From Arcobacter sp. (lineage in GTDB: Bacteria; Campylobacterota; Campylobacteria; Campylobacterales; Arcobacteraceae): DNA of 12,089 nucleotides. Positions 7,045-11,939 of this stretch are shown one piece after another. Below the pieces are notes generated by a model. It was not told the DNA's origin and did not search any database. It saw only the letters and a list, made by a program, of their open reading frames with translations. Position 1 is the first letter of the stretch. The number at the start of each line of letters is the position of its first letter. The position numbers were made by a program, and so were the translations under genes. The stretch spans positions 1 through 12,089 of the forward strand of contig DAOVXU010000030.1 in assembly GCA_030635995.1 (NCBI GenBank), read 5' to 3'.

Positions 7045-8234
7045 TGAGAATTTTAGGAAAAGGTAAAACAGCTTTAGCAATAAAAGAAAAGTATCTTAAT
7101 GCTCAAATGTATGAAGATATTGATTTAAATAAATTTGATAAAAATTCTGATGAATTAACAGTTGTAAGTCCAGGTATTTCACCTTCTAATGAATTGGTAA
7201 AAAATACAAAAAATTTAATAAGTGAATATGATTTATTTCTATCTCCTAACCAGAATCCCCTAATTACAATCCCCTACAGCATTTGGATAAGTGGTACTAA
7301 TGGTAAAACAACAACAACACAAATGTTACAACATCTACTTAAAGATAAGGGGAGTGTTTGTGGCGGTAATATTGGAACGCCATTAGCAACTATGGATAGA
7401 GATGCAAATATATGGATACTTGAAACATCATCTTTTACTCTACACTATACTTCAATTGCTAAACCAAATATATATATACTTTTACCAATAAGTGAAGACC
7501 ATACCTCTTGGCATGGAACTTTTGAAGAGTATGAACAATCAAAGCTAAAACCACTTGATAACCTAAAAGAGGGTGAGATAGCATTGATACCTAAAAAATA
7601 CAAAGATTATCCAACTAATGGATATAAGATTTGTTATGAATCTCCTGAAGATTTTACAAAATATTTTGATATAGATATAAGTAAAATAAAATTTAAAGAA
7701 CCTTTTTTAATAGATGCACTGTTAAGTATGGCTATTCAAAAAATATTATTTGATGAGGTTGATTATAAAAGAATTAATTCATTTATACAAGATCCACATA
7801 AATTAGAAGAGTTTAAAGATAGTAAAAATAGAATATGGGTAGATGATAGCAAAGCAACTAATGTTGATGCAACTATACAAGCACTTAAAAGTTACAAAGA
7901 TAAAAAGATCTATCTTATTTTAGGTGGAGATGATAAGGGTGCTGATTTAAAACCTCTTTTTGAAGAGTTAAAAAAATATGAGGTAGAAATTTTTGCAATA
8001 GGGAAAAATACTGAAAAATTAAACACCTTATCAAATCAATATAATATAGTATGTAAAAAATGTTTCAATTTAAAAGAATCAATAGTACAAATTAATAATA
8101 TATTAACCTATCAACCTACCAACCTAGGAACCTACCAACTATTGTCACCTGCGGCTGCATCACTTGATCAATACAATTCATATAAACACAGAGGTGAAGA
8201 ATTTAAAGAATTAGTAAAGTTATATAAATATTAA
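7044..8234 (+). CDS. murD: UDP-N-acetylmuramoyl-L-alanine--D-glutamate ligase
   Basis: Cytoplasmic Mur ligase that adds D-glutamate to UDP-MurNAc-L-alanine using ATP. The ATG at 7044 shares its A with the mraY stop; an upstream in-frame TTG at 6987 would lie wholly inside mraY and add 19 residues unlike MurD, so I reject it. The result is 396 residues. Motifs: a reduced N-terminal Rossmann loop (LGKGKTA), VSPGI (41-45), P-loop GTNGKTTT (84-91), LETSS (Glu127), HTSWHGTFEEY followed by Lys167 in the position of the usually carbamylated lysine, DPHKLE, VDDSKATN (267-273), LGGDDKG and LLSPAAASLDQY. Two stretches, residues about 66-79 just before the P-loop domain and 355-366 just before LLSPAAA, are encoded by short CTA-phased repeats and look like inserted loops. 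The gene is intact and presumably functional. Confidence 0.95.
   Translation: MRILGKGKTALAIKEKYLNAQMYEDIDLNKFDKNSDELTVVSPGISPSNELVKNTKNLISEYDLFLSPNQNPLITIPYSIWISGTNGKTTTTQMLQHLLKDKGSVCGGNIGTPLATMDRDANIWILETSSFTLHYTSIAKPNIYILLPISEDHTSWHGTFEEYEQSKLKPLDNLKEGEIALIPKKYKDYPTNGYKICYESPEDFTKYFDIDISKIKFKEPFLIDALLSMAIQKILFDEVDYKRINSFIQDPHKLEEFKDSKNRIWVDDSKATNVDATIQALKSYKDKKIYLILGGDDKGADLKPLFEELKKYEVEIFAIGKNTEKLNTLSNQYNIVCKKCFNLKESIVQINNILTYQPTNLGTYQLLSPAAASLDQYNSYKHRGEEFKELVKLYKY
7243..7280 (+). repeat. CTA-phased 14-bp repeat inside murD (N-terminal/central domain linker)
   Basis: CTA occurs at 7246, 7260 and 7274, exactly 14 bases (two heptamers) apart. The units CTAACCAGAATCCC and CTAATTACAATCCC share 11 of 14 bases. 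Runs of four C are unusual in this AT-rich sequence. The stretch encodes MurD residues around LSPNQNPLITIPYS. It resembles TATCCCCTAACCACTAATAC at 10401-10420 in the rpmG/tRNA-Trp spacer. Confidence 0.5.
8104..8142 (+). repeat. CTA-phased 8-bp tandem repeat inside murD (C-terminal domain)
   Basis: The unit AACCTANC recurs with CTA at 8108, 8116, 8124, 8132 and 8139 (spacings 8, 8, 8, 7). It encodes MurD residues 355-366 (TYQPTNLGTYQL), just before the conserved LLSPAAASLDQY strand. On the minus strand it reads as repeated TAGGTTNN. The repeat does not break the frame. Confidence 0.65.
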
Positions 8235-8256
8235 GATATTATTAAGCTTTATTCGT

Positions 8257-8262
8257 TATACT
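8257..8262 (+). promoter_or_regulatory. Candidate promoter -10 of the tRNA-Phe cluster
   Basis: TATACT matches the -10 consensus at five of six positions and lies 24 bases before the mature 5' end of tRNA-Phe, a reasonable leader for RNase P processing. No extended TG element and no clear -35 is present. Readthrough from murD is the alternative, since no terminator was seen between them. Confidence 0.35.
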
Positions 8263-8286
8263 TCCACTCCAATTAAGAGAAATGAT

Positions 8287-8362
8287 GGCTCGGTAGCTCA
8301 GTCGGTAGAGCAAAAGACTGAAAATCTTTGTGTCGGCGGTTCGATTCCGTCCCGCGCCACCA
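8287..8362 (+). tRNA. tRNA-Phe(GAA)
   Basis: A 76-base cloverleaf: D-stem GCTC/GAGC, anticodon stem AAAGA/TCTTT around loop CTGAAAA (anticodon GAA), T-loop TTCGATT and encoded CCA with discriminator A. The acceptor stem GGCTCGG/CCGCGCC has a T4-C69 mismatch in an otherwise perfect stem; G or A would be needed opposite. It is the first tRNA of the cluster. Confidence 0.95.
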
Positions 8363-8375
8363 CTTAATTGTTGAA

Positions 8376-8451
8376 GCTTCAGTAGCTCAGCTGGTAGAGC
8401 AGCTGATTTGTAATCAGCAGGTCGTAGGTTCAAGTCCTATCTGAAGCTCCA
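8376..8451 (+). tRNA. tRNA-Thr(TGT)
   Basis: A 76-base cloverleaf with perfect acceptor stem GCTTCAG/CTGAAGC, discriminator T and encoded CCA. The anticodon stem GCTGA/TCAGC encloses TTTGTAA (anticodon TGT); the T-loop is TTCAAGT. It corresponds in order to E. coli thrU of the thrU-tyrU-glyT-thrT-tufB operon. Confidence 0.96.
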
Positions 8452-8483
8452 TTTATTTTTGTTAATAACATCAATAATCTCAC

Positions 8484-8568
8484 GGTGGGATTGGAGAGTG
8501 GTCAAATCCCTCGGATTGTAAATCCGATGCCTTAGGCTTCGAAGGTTCAAATCCTTCTCCCACCACCA
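8484..8568 (+). tRNA. tRNA-Tyr(GTA)
   Basis: An 85-base class II tRNA: acceptor stem GGTGGGA/TCCCACC, discriminator A, encoded CCA, anticodon stem TCGGA/TCCGA around TTGTAAA (anticodon GTA), and a long variable arm as expected for bacterial tRNA-Tyr. It occupies the tyrU position of the conserved cluster. Confidence 0.96.
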
Positions 8569-8579
8569 TTTATCTTTAA

Positions 8580-8656
8580 GCGGGTGTAGCTCAGTTGGCT
8601 AGAGCCTCTGCCTTCCAAGCAGATTGTCGCGCGTTCGAGTCGCGTCACCCGCTCCA
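8580..8656 (+). tRNA. tRNA-Gly(TCC)
   Basis: A 77-base cloverleaf with acceptor stem GCGGGTG/CACCCGC, discriminator T and encoded CCA. The anticodon stem TCTGC/GCAGA encloses CTTCCAA (anticodon TCC); the T-loop is TTCGAGT. It occupies the glyT position. A 111-base spacer containing a promoter follows. Confidence 0.96.
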
Positions 8657-8738
8657 GATATTCAAACAACAATCAAAACTAATTTTATCAATGCAATCAG
8701 TAGTTAAATATCATTAAAGTTTATTTTAATATTCAATA

Positions 8739-8747
8739 TGGTATAAT
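8739..8747 (+). promoter_or_regulatory. tRNA-Thr(GGT)-tuf promoter, perfect extended -10
   Basis: TGGTATAAT is an exact TGnTATAAT extended -10 in an AT-rich spacer. Transcription would start near 8754, about 14 bases before tRNA-Thr(GGT), so tuf and the genes after it can be expressed separately from the first four tRNAs. No clear -35 box was seen, as is usual in Campylobacterota. Confidence 0.65.
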
Positions 8748-8767
8748 TCACAACTTTTTTCAATTGA

Positions 8768-8842
8768 GCCTATGTAGCTCAGGGGTAGAGCACTTGCTTG
8801 GTAAGTAAGAGGTCGTAAGTTCAAGTCTTATCATAGGCTCCA
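8768..8842 (+). tRNA. tRNA-Thr(GGT)
   Basis: A 75-base cloverleaf: acceptor stem GCCTATG/CATAGGC, discriminator T, encoded CCA, anticodon stem CTTGC/GTAAG around TTGGTAA (anticodon GGT), T-loop TTCAAGT. It is the last tRNA before tuf, like E. coli thrT before tufB, and is probably cut out of the tuf transcript. Confidence 0.96.
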
Positions 8843-8871
8843 CTTAGATACTAAAATTGAAAATAAACTAT

Positions 8872-8912
8872 CCCTTTGAATAGATTAGCCACAGGCTCAT
8901 CTACTCAGAGGG
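8872..8912 (+). promoter_or_regulatory. Long hairpin in the tuf 5' leader
   Basis: The arms 8872-8890 and 8894-8912 pair over 19 positions with two mismatches (8880/8904 and 8886/8898) and one G-T wobble, closing on a 3-base ACA loop. No T-run follows, so it is not an intrinsic terminator. It lies between the tRNA-Thr 3' end and the tuf Shine-Dalgarno (8932-8936). It could be an RNase processing site, a 5' stabiliser or a regulatory structure; the sequence does not say which. Confidence 0.65.
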
Positions 8913-8942
8913 TGTAATAACACTATATAATAAGGAAACAAA

Positions 8943-10151
8943 ATGGCAAAAGAAAAATTCGAACGAACAAAACCGCATGTTAACATCGGTACAATTGGTC
9001 ATGTTGATCATGGTAAAACAACTTTAACAGCTGCAATTTCTGCAGTTCTTACAGCAAAAATGGGTGGAGAGATGATGGATTATGATGCTATCGATAATGC
9101 TCCTGAAGAGAGAGAAAGAGGAATTACTATTGCTACTTCTCATATTGAATATGAAACAGAAACTAGACATTATGCTCATGTTGATTGTCCTGGACATGCT
9201 GATTATGTTAAAAATATGATTACTGGTGCTGCTCAAATGGATGGTGCTATTCTTGTAATTGCTGCAACTGATGGTCCTATGGCTCAAACTAGAGAGCATA
9301 TCTTACTTTCTAAGCAAGTAGGTGTTCCTTACATTGTTATCTTTATGAATAAAGAAGATCAATTAGATGATGAAGATAAAGAAGAGATGTTAGAATTAGT
9401 TGAAATGGAAATTAGAGAATTACTTAATGAGTATGAATTTCCAGGTGATGATACTCCAATTATTGCTGGTTCTGCTTTCCAAGCATTAGAATCTGCAAAA
9501 GCTGGTAAAGATGATGAGTGGACTGCAAAAATTATGGAATTAATGGATGCTGTTGATACTTATATTCCAACTCCTGTAAGAGAAACTGAAAAATCTTTCT
9601 TAATGCCTGTTGAAGATGTATTTTCAATAGCAGGAAGAGGAACAGTTGTTACTGGTGCGATTTCTCAAGGTACTATTAAATTAGGTGAGCAAGTTGAAAT
9701 TGTTGGTTTAAGAGACACTCAAACAACAACAGTTACTGGTATCGAAATGTTTAGAAAAGAGATGGATTATGCTGAAGCTGGTGATAATGCAGGTCTTTTA
9801 TTAAGAGGTATTGCTAAAGATGATGTTGAAAGAGGTCAAGTATTAGTTCTTCCTGGTTCAATTACTCCTCATACTCAGTTTACAGCTGAAGTATATATTC
9901 TTTCTAAAGATGAGGGTGGAAGACATACTCCTTTCTTTACAAACTATAGACCTCAATTTTATGTAAGAACTACAGATGTTACAGGTTCAATCACATTACC
10001 AGAAGGTACTGAGATGGTTATGCCAGGTGATAATGTTACTATTACTGTTGAATTAGTTGCTCCAGTTGCACTTGAAAAAGGTACAAACTTCGCAATTAGA
10101 GAAGGTGGTAGAACTGTTGGCGCTGGTGTTGTTGCTGAAATCATTAAATAG
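8943..10151 (+). CDS. tuf: Translation elongation factor Tu
   Basis: GTPase that delivers aminoacyl-tRNA to the ribosome. All GTP-binding motifs of the 402-residue protein are present: GHVDHGKT (19-26), RGITI (59-63), DCPGHADY (81-88), NKED (136-139) and GSA (176-178). Domains 2 and 3 follow, ending in GRTVGAGVVAEIIK. AAGGA at 8932-8936 is 6 bases before the ATG. In domain 2 the usual TGRVERG segment reads TGAISQG, so Ala239 and Gln242 replace the residues equivalent to E. coli Arg230 and Arg233. The gene follows the tRNA cluster, is preceded by a long hairpin, and is 12 bases from rpmG, with which it is probably co-transcribed. Family identity is certain; this is the only tuf copy in the window. 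Confidence 0.98.
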   Translation: MAKEKFERTKPHVNIGTIGHVDHGKTTLTAAISAVLTAKMGGEMMDYDAIDNAPEERERGITIATSHIEYETETRHYAHVDCPGHADYVKNMITGAAQMDGAILVIAATDGPMAQTREHILLSKQVGVPYIVIFMNKEDQLDDEDKEEMLELVEMEIRELLNEYEFPGDDTPIIAGSAFQALESAKAGKDDEWTAKIMELMDAVDTYIPTPVRETEKSFLMPVEDVFSIAGRGTVVTGAISQGTIKLGEQVEIVGLRDTQTTTVTGIEMFRKEMDYAEAGDNAGLLLRGIAKDDVERGQVLVLPGSITPHTQFTAEVYILSKDEGGRHTPFFTNYRPQFYVRTTDVTGSITLPEGTEMVMPGDNVTITVELVAPVALEKGTNFAIREGGRTVGAGVVAEIIK

Positions 10152-10163
10152 TAAGGGATTATT

Positions 10164-10334
10164 ATGGCAAATGGTGTAAGAATTAAAATTGGTTTAAAAT
10201 GTGTAGAGTGTGGTGATATTAATTATACTACTATGAAAAATCCAAAAACGCATACAGAGAAATTTGAAGTTAATAAGTATTCTCCAAGATTGAGAAAACA
10301 TACGCTTCATAAAGAAATTAAACTAAAATCTTAG
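10164..10334 (+). CDS. rpmG: 50S ribosomal protein L33
   Basis: Small 56-residue large-subunit protein, beginning MANGVRIKIGLKC and ending LRKHTLHKEIKLKS, typical of bacterial L33 (TTMKNPKTHTEKFEVNKYSP in the middle). AAGGGA at 10153-10158 lies 5 bases before the ATG. The first zinc-ribbon pair is present (Cys13 and Cys16 in CVEC), but the second is lost: the position usually reading CPRx reads SPRL (Ser40). The protein is therefore intermediate between zinc-binding and zinc-free L33 forms. It lies 12 bases after tuf. Its TAG stop is the first TAG of a 7-bp-phased repeat that fills the spacer to tRNA-Trp. Confidence 0.95.
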   Translation: MANGVRIKIGLKCVECGDINYTTMKNPKTHTEKFEVNKYSPRLRKHTLHKEIKLKS

Positions 10335-10420
10335 ATTTTAGTTTTAGGTGTTAGGTGTTAGGTATTAGAGTTTAGTGTTATTTCACTATCCACTAGCAGC
10401 TATCCCCTAACCACTAATAC
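10332..10420. repeat. Inverted pair of TAG/CTA heptamer arrays between rpmG and tRNA-Trp
   Basis: TAG occurs on the plus strand at 10332, 10339, 10345, 10352, 10359, 10366 and 10373 (spacings 7, 6, 7, 7, 7, 7). CTA, its complement, then occurs at 10386, 10393, 10400, 10407 and 10414, exactly 7 apart. The best-preserved left unit is TTAGGTG, present twice and then as TTAGGTA. The two halves form an imperfect inverted repeat centred near 10380, including a perfect TAGTG/CACTA hairpin (10373-10377 with 10384-10388). The array starts in the rpmG stop and ends against the first base of tRNA-Trp. Confidence 0.75.
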
Positions 10421-10496
10421 AGGCCAATAGCTCTAATGGTAGAGCACCGGATTCCAAATCCGGGTGTTGGGGGTTCGAGTCCCTCTTGGCCTGCCA
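10421..10496 (+). tRNA. tRNA-Trp(CCA)
   Basis: A 76-base cloverleaf with perfect acceptor stem AGGCCAA/TTGGCCT, discriminator G, encoded CCA, anticodon stem CCGGA/TCCGG around TTCCAAA (anticodon CCA) and T-loop TTCGAGT. Its place between rpmG and secE is usual in Campylobacterota. Its 5' end directly abuts the heptamer array. Confidence 0.97.
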
Positions 10497-10571
10497 CTAT
10501 ATAAATGTGATAAGTGTTAAAAGGATAGTGTTCTTTTTACCATTTAATATATAATTTTCAAAGGTTCTATT

Positions 10572-10754
10572 ATGAATAAACTAGTACACTATTATAAACA
10601 CGCAAAAGATGAATTACATAAAGTAATTTTTCCAATTAAAGAACAAGTAAAAAGTGCATATTTATCAGTTTTTGTTGTGGTAACAGTAATATCACTATTT
10701 TTAGCACTTATTGATGCAATTATGTCAGTAAGCTTATCATCTATAATGAATTAG
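10572..10754 (+). CDS. secE: Preprotein translocase subunit SecE
   Basis: Small essential subunit of the SecYEG channel in the inner membrane. The 60 residues comprise an amphipathic N-terminal helix with the family signature ELHKVIFPIKEQV (14-26), then one hydrophobic transmembrane segment at about 31-53. This is the short single-span form, unlike the three-span E. coli protein. AAAGG at 10560-10564 lies 7 bases before the ATG. It sits between tRNA-Trp and nusG, the universal secE-nusG order; the nusG Shine-Dalgarno overlaps the secE stop codon, so the two are probably coupled. Confidence 0.93.
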   Translation: MNKLVHYYKHAKDELHKVIFPIKEQVKSAYLSVFVVVTVISLFLALIDAIMSVSLSSIMN

Positions 10755-10762
10755 GAATAAAT

Positions 10763-11290
10763 ATGGCACATAATTGGTATGCAATACAAACTCACTCTGG
10801 AAGTGAATTAACAATAAAAAGAGCTTTAGAAAGTTTAAGTGAAGAGTTAGCAGATGGTAGGATAGAACAAGTTCTTGTCCCAACTGAAGATTTAATTGAG
10901 ATTAAAAAAGGTGAAAAGGTAATTGTTGAAAAGCCTTTATACTCTGCATATGTTTTTGCAAAAATTGATTTAGATACTAGATTGTGGCATGCAATTCAAT
11001 CTATGCCAAAAGTTGGTAGATTTATTGGTGAATCTAAAAAACCTTCACCATTAAGTGATAAAGATGTACAACAAATTATTGATAAAGTTGAAAAAAGATC
11101 AGCACCAAAACCAAAAGTTTCTTTTGAAGAGGGTGAACTTTTACGAATTAAAGAGGGTTCATTTGCAAACTTTAATGGTAGTGTAGAATCATTTGATTTA
11201 ACATCAGGTATGATTACAATGAATGTACTTATATTTGGAAGAAATACACCAGTAGAGATATCTTATACTCAAGTTGAAAGAGTAGAGTAA
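10763..11290 (+). CDS. nusG: Transcription termination/antitermination protein NusG
   Basis: Binds RNA polymerase and links it to Rho or to the ribosome. The 175-residue protein has an N-terminal NGN domain (WYAIQTHSGSE at 5-15, VLVPTED at 37-43, YSAYVFAKI at 60-68, VGRFIG at 84-89) and a C-terminal KOW domain (about 120-175) with FEEGELLRIKEGSFANFNG and VLIFGRNTPVEISYTQVE. The linker around 108-118 is short and lysine/proline-rich. AGGA overlapping the secE stop gives the ribosome binding site for the ATG at 10763. It is followed by a 149-base spacer that holds a 17-bp inverted repeat and then rplK. Confidence 0.97.
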   Translation: MAHNWYAIQTHSGSELTIKRALESLSEELADGRIEQVLVPTEDLIEIKKGEKVIVEKPLYSAYVFAKIDLDTRLWHAIQSMPKVGRFIGESKKPSPLSDKDVQQIIDKVEKRSAPKPKVSFEEGELLRIKEGSFANFNGSVESFDLTSGMITMNVLIFGRNTPVEISYTQVERVE

Positions 11291-11298
11291 GAATTTAT

Positions 11299-11359
11299 AT
11301 AGGCATTAGGCAATAGATACTAGCTTCTATATACATTAGTAGTATTGCCTAATGCCTAT
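11299..11359. repeat. Perfect 17-bp inverted repeat with TAG heptamer phasing between nusG and rplK
   Basis: ATAGGCATTAGGCAATA (11299-11315) is exactly repeated in reverse complement at 11343-11359. An inner TACTA/TAGTA pairing after a small internal loop lengthens the stem. The left half has TAG at 11300, 11307, 11314 and 11321, and the right half has CTA at 11349 and 11356, all with 7-bp spacing, the same phasing as the rpmG/tRNA-Trp array. No T-run follows, so it is not a standard terminator. Confidence 0.8.
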
Positions 11360-11387
11360 CATTTAAAAAATTAAGAAAAGAGATATT

Positions 11388-11414
11388 ATGGCATATTTTG
11401 CTTTAGCAATTTAA
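11388..11414 (+). CDS. Possible 8-codon leader peptide upstream of rplK
   Basis: ATG at 11388 opens a frame MAYFALAI ending in TAA at 11412-11414, 25 bases before the rplK ATG. A purine-rich stretch (AAGAAAAGAGA, ending at 11383) upstream could serve as a weak Shine-Dalgarno. Short frames like this are common by chance in AT-rich DNA. The only reasons to list it are its position in a ribosomal operon leader and its purine-rich approach. I know no matching leader peptide. Confidence 0.2.
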   Translation: MAYFALAI

Positions 11415-11439
11415 GCCAATCTAATAAAAAGGAAGAAAT

Positions 11440-11862
11440 ATGGCAAAAAAAGTTACTGGAATATTAAAATTACAAATACCTGCTGGAGCAGCAAACCCAT
11501 CACCACCTGTTGGACCTGCACTAGGGCAAAGAGGTATTAACATTATGGAATTTTGTAAGGCATTTAATGAAAAAACAAAAGCAAATGCTGGATATAAAAT
11601 ACCAGTTGAGATTACAGTTTATTCTGATAAGAGTTTTACATTTGTAACAAAACAACCACCAATGAGTGAGTTAATTATGAAAACAGCAAATATTAAAAAA
11701 GGTTCTGATAACCCTTTAAAAAATAAAATTGCAAAATTAACAAAAGCTCAAGTTATGGAAATTGTTGAAAAGAAAATAGTAGATTTAAATACTAATAATA
11801 TTGATCAAGCAGCAAAAATTGTTGAAGGTTCATGTAGAAGTATGGGAATTGAAGTAGAATAA
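11440..11862 (+). CDS. rplK: 50S ribosomal protein L11
   Basis: Large-subunit protein of the GTPase-associated centre that binds 23S rRNA with L10/L12 and is the site of thiostrepton action. The 140-residue length is normal. The N-terminal domain starts MAKKVTGILKLQIPAGAANP and carries SPPVGPALGQRGINIMEFCKAFN with the conserved prolines. The C-terminal RNA-binding domain includes TKQPPMSELI and ends in GSCRSMGIEVE. AAGGAAG at 11429-11435 is a strong ribosome binding site 4 bases before the ATG. rplA follows after a 77-base structured spacer, matching the rplK-rplA pair usually controlled by L1. Confidence 0.98.
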   Translation: MAKKVTGILKLQIPAGAANPSPPVGPALGQRGINIMEFCKAFNEKTKANAGYKIPVEITVYSDKSFTFVTKQPPMSELIMKTANIKKGSDNPLKNKIAKLTKAQVMEIVEKKIVDLNTNNIDQAAKIVEGSCRSMGIEVE

Positions 11863-11884
11863 ATTTTATCTTATTAGATTAAAT

Positions 11885-11933
11885 AGCCAAAGACCACCGG
11901 CTTAAAATGTGGAAGCAGGAAACTGCGCAAGGA
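11885..11933 (+). promoter_or_regulatory. Structured spacer before rplA, candidate L1 autoregulatory element
   Basis: Three short complementary pairs lie in 42 bases: AGCC 11885-11888 with GGCT 11899-11902, CCAC 11894-11897 with GTGG 11909-11912, and GCAG 11915-11918 with CTGC 11923-11926 around a GAAA tetraloop. The first two interlock and could form an H-type pseudoknot. The GTGGAAG and ACCAC strands resemble the GUGGGAG and ACCAC strands of the 23S rRNA L1-binding region, but in the opposite order. The element ends at the rplA Shine-Dalgarno AAGGA (11929-11933). The spacer is richer in G and C than other gaps here. Function is inferred. Confidence 0.45.
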
Positions 11934-11939
11934 TATAAA

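Noticed and set aside
8242..8433. Minus-strand 63-codon frame containing GAGRNRTADTKIF
   Set aside because: It is the reverse strand of tRNA-Phe and tRNA-Thr; this peptide is a well-known artefact of tRNA antisense frames.
8926..8931. TATAAT as a tuf promoter
   Set aside because: Transcription would start near 8938, after the tuf Shine-Dalgarno, leaving no ribosome binding site.
9024..9299. Minus-strand serine/isoleucine-rich frame under tuf
   Set aside because: It is a shadow of the strongly biased tuf coding strand, with no ribosome binding site or family features.
9959..10144. Minus-strand frame under the end of tuf
   Set aside because: Shadow frame of tuf with no supporting signal.
10332..10420. 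CRISPR-like array
   Set aside because: The units are 7 bases, degenerate and without spacers; nothing resembles CRISPR repeats or cas genes.
10515..10538. AAAAG/CTTTT hairpin after tRNA-Trp as a terminator
   Set aside because: The stem is five AT-rich pairs with a 9-base loop and no clean T-run after it; too weak to call.
10550..10555. TATAAT as a secE promoter
   Set aside because: The predicted start near 10562 falls in the AAAGG ribosome binding site of secE, so it is unlikely to be productive.
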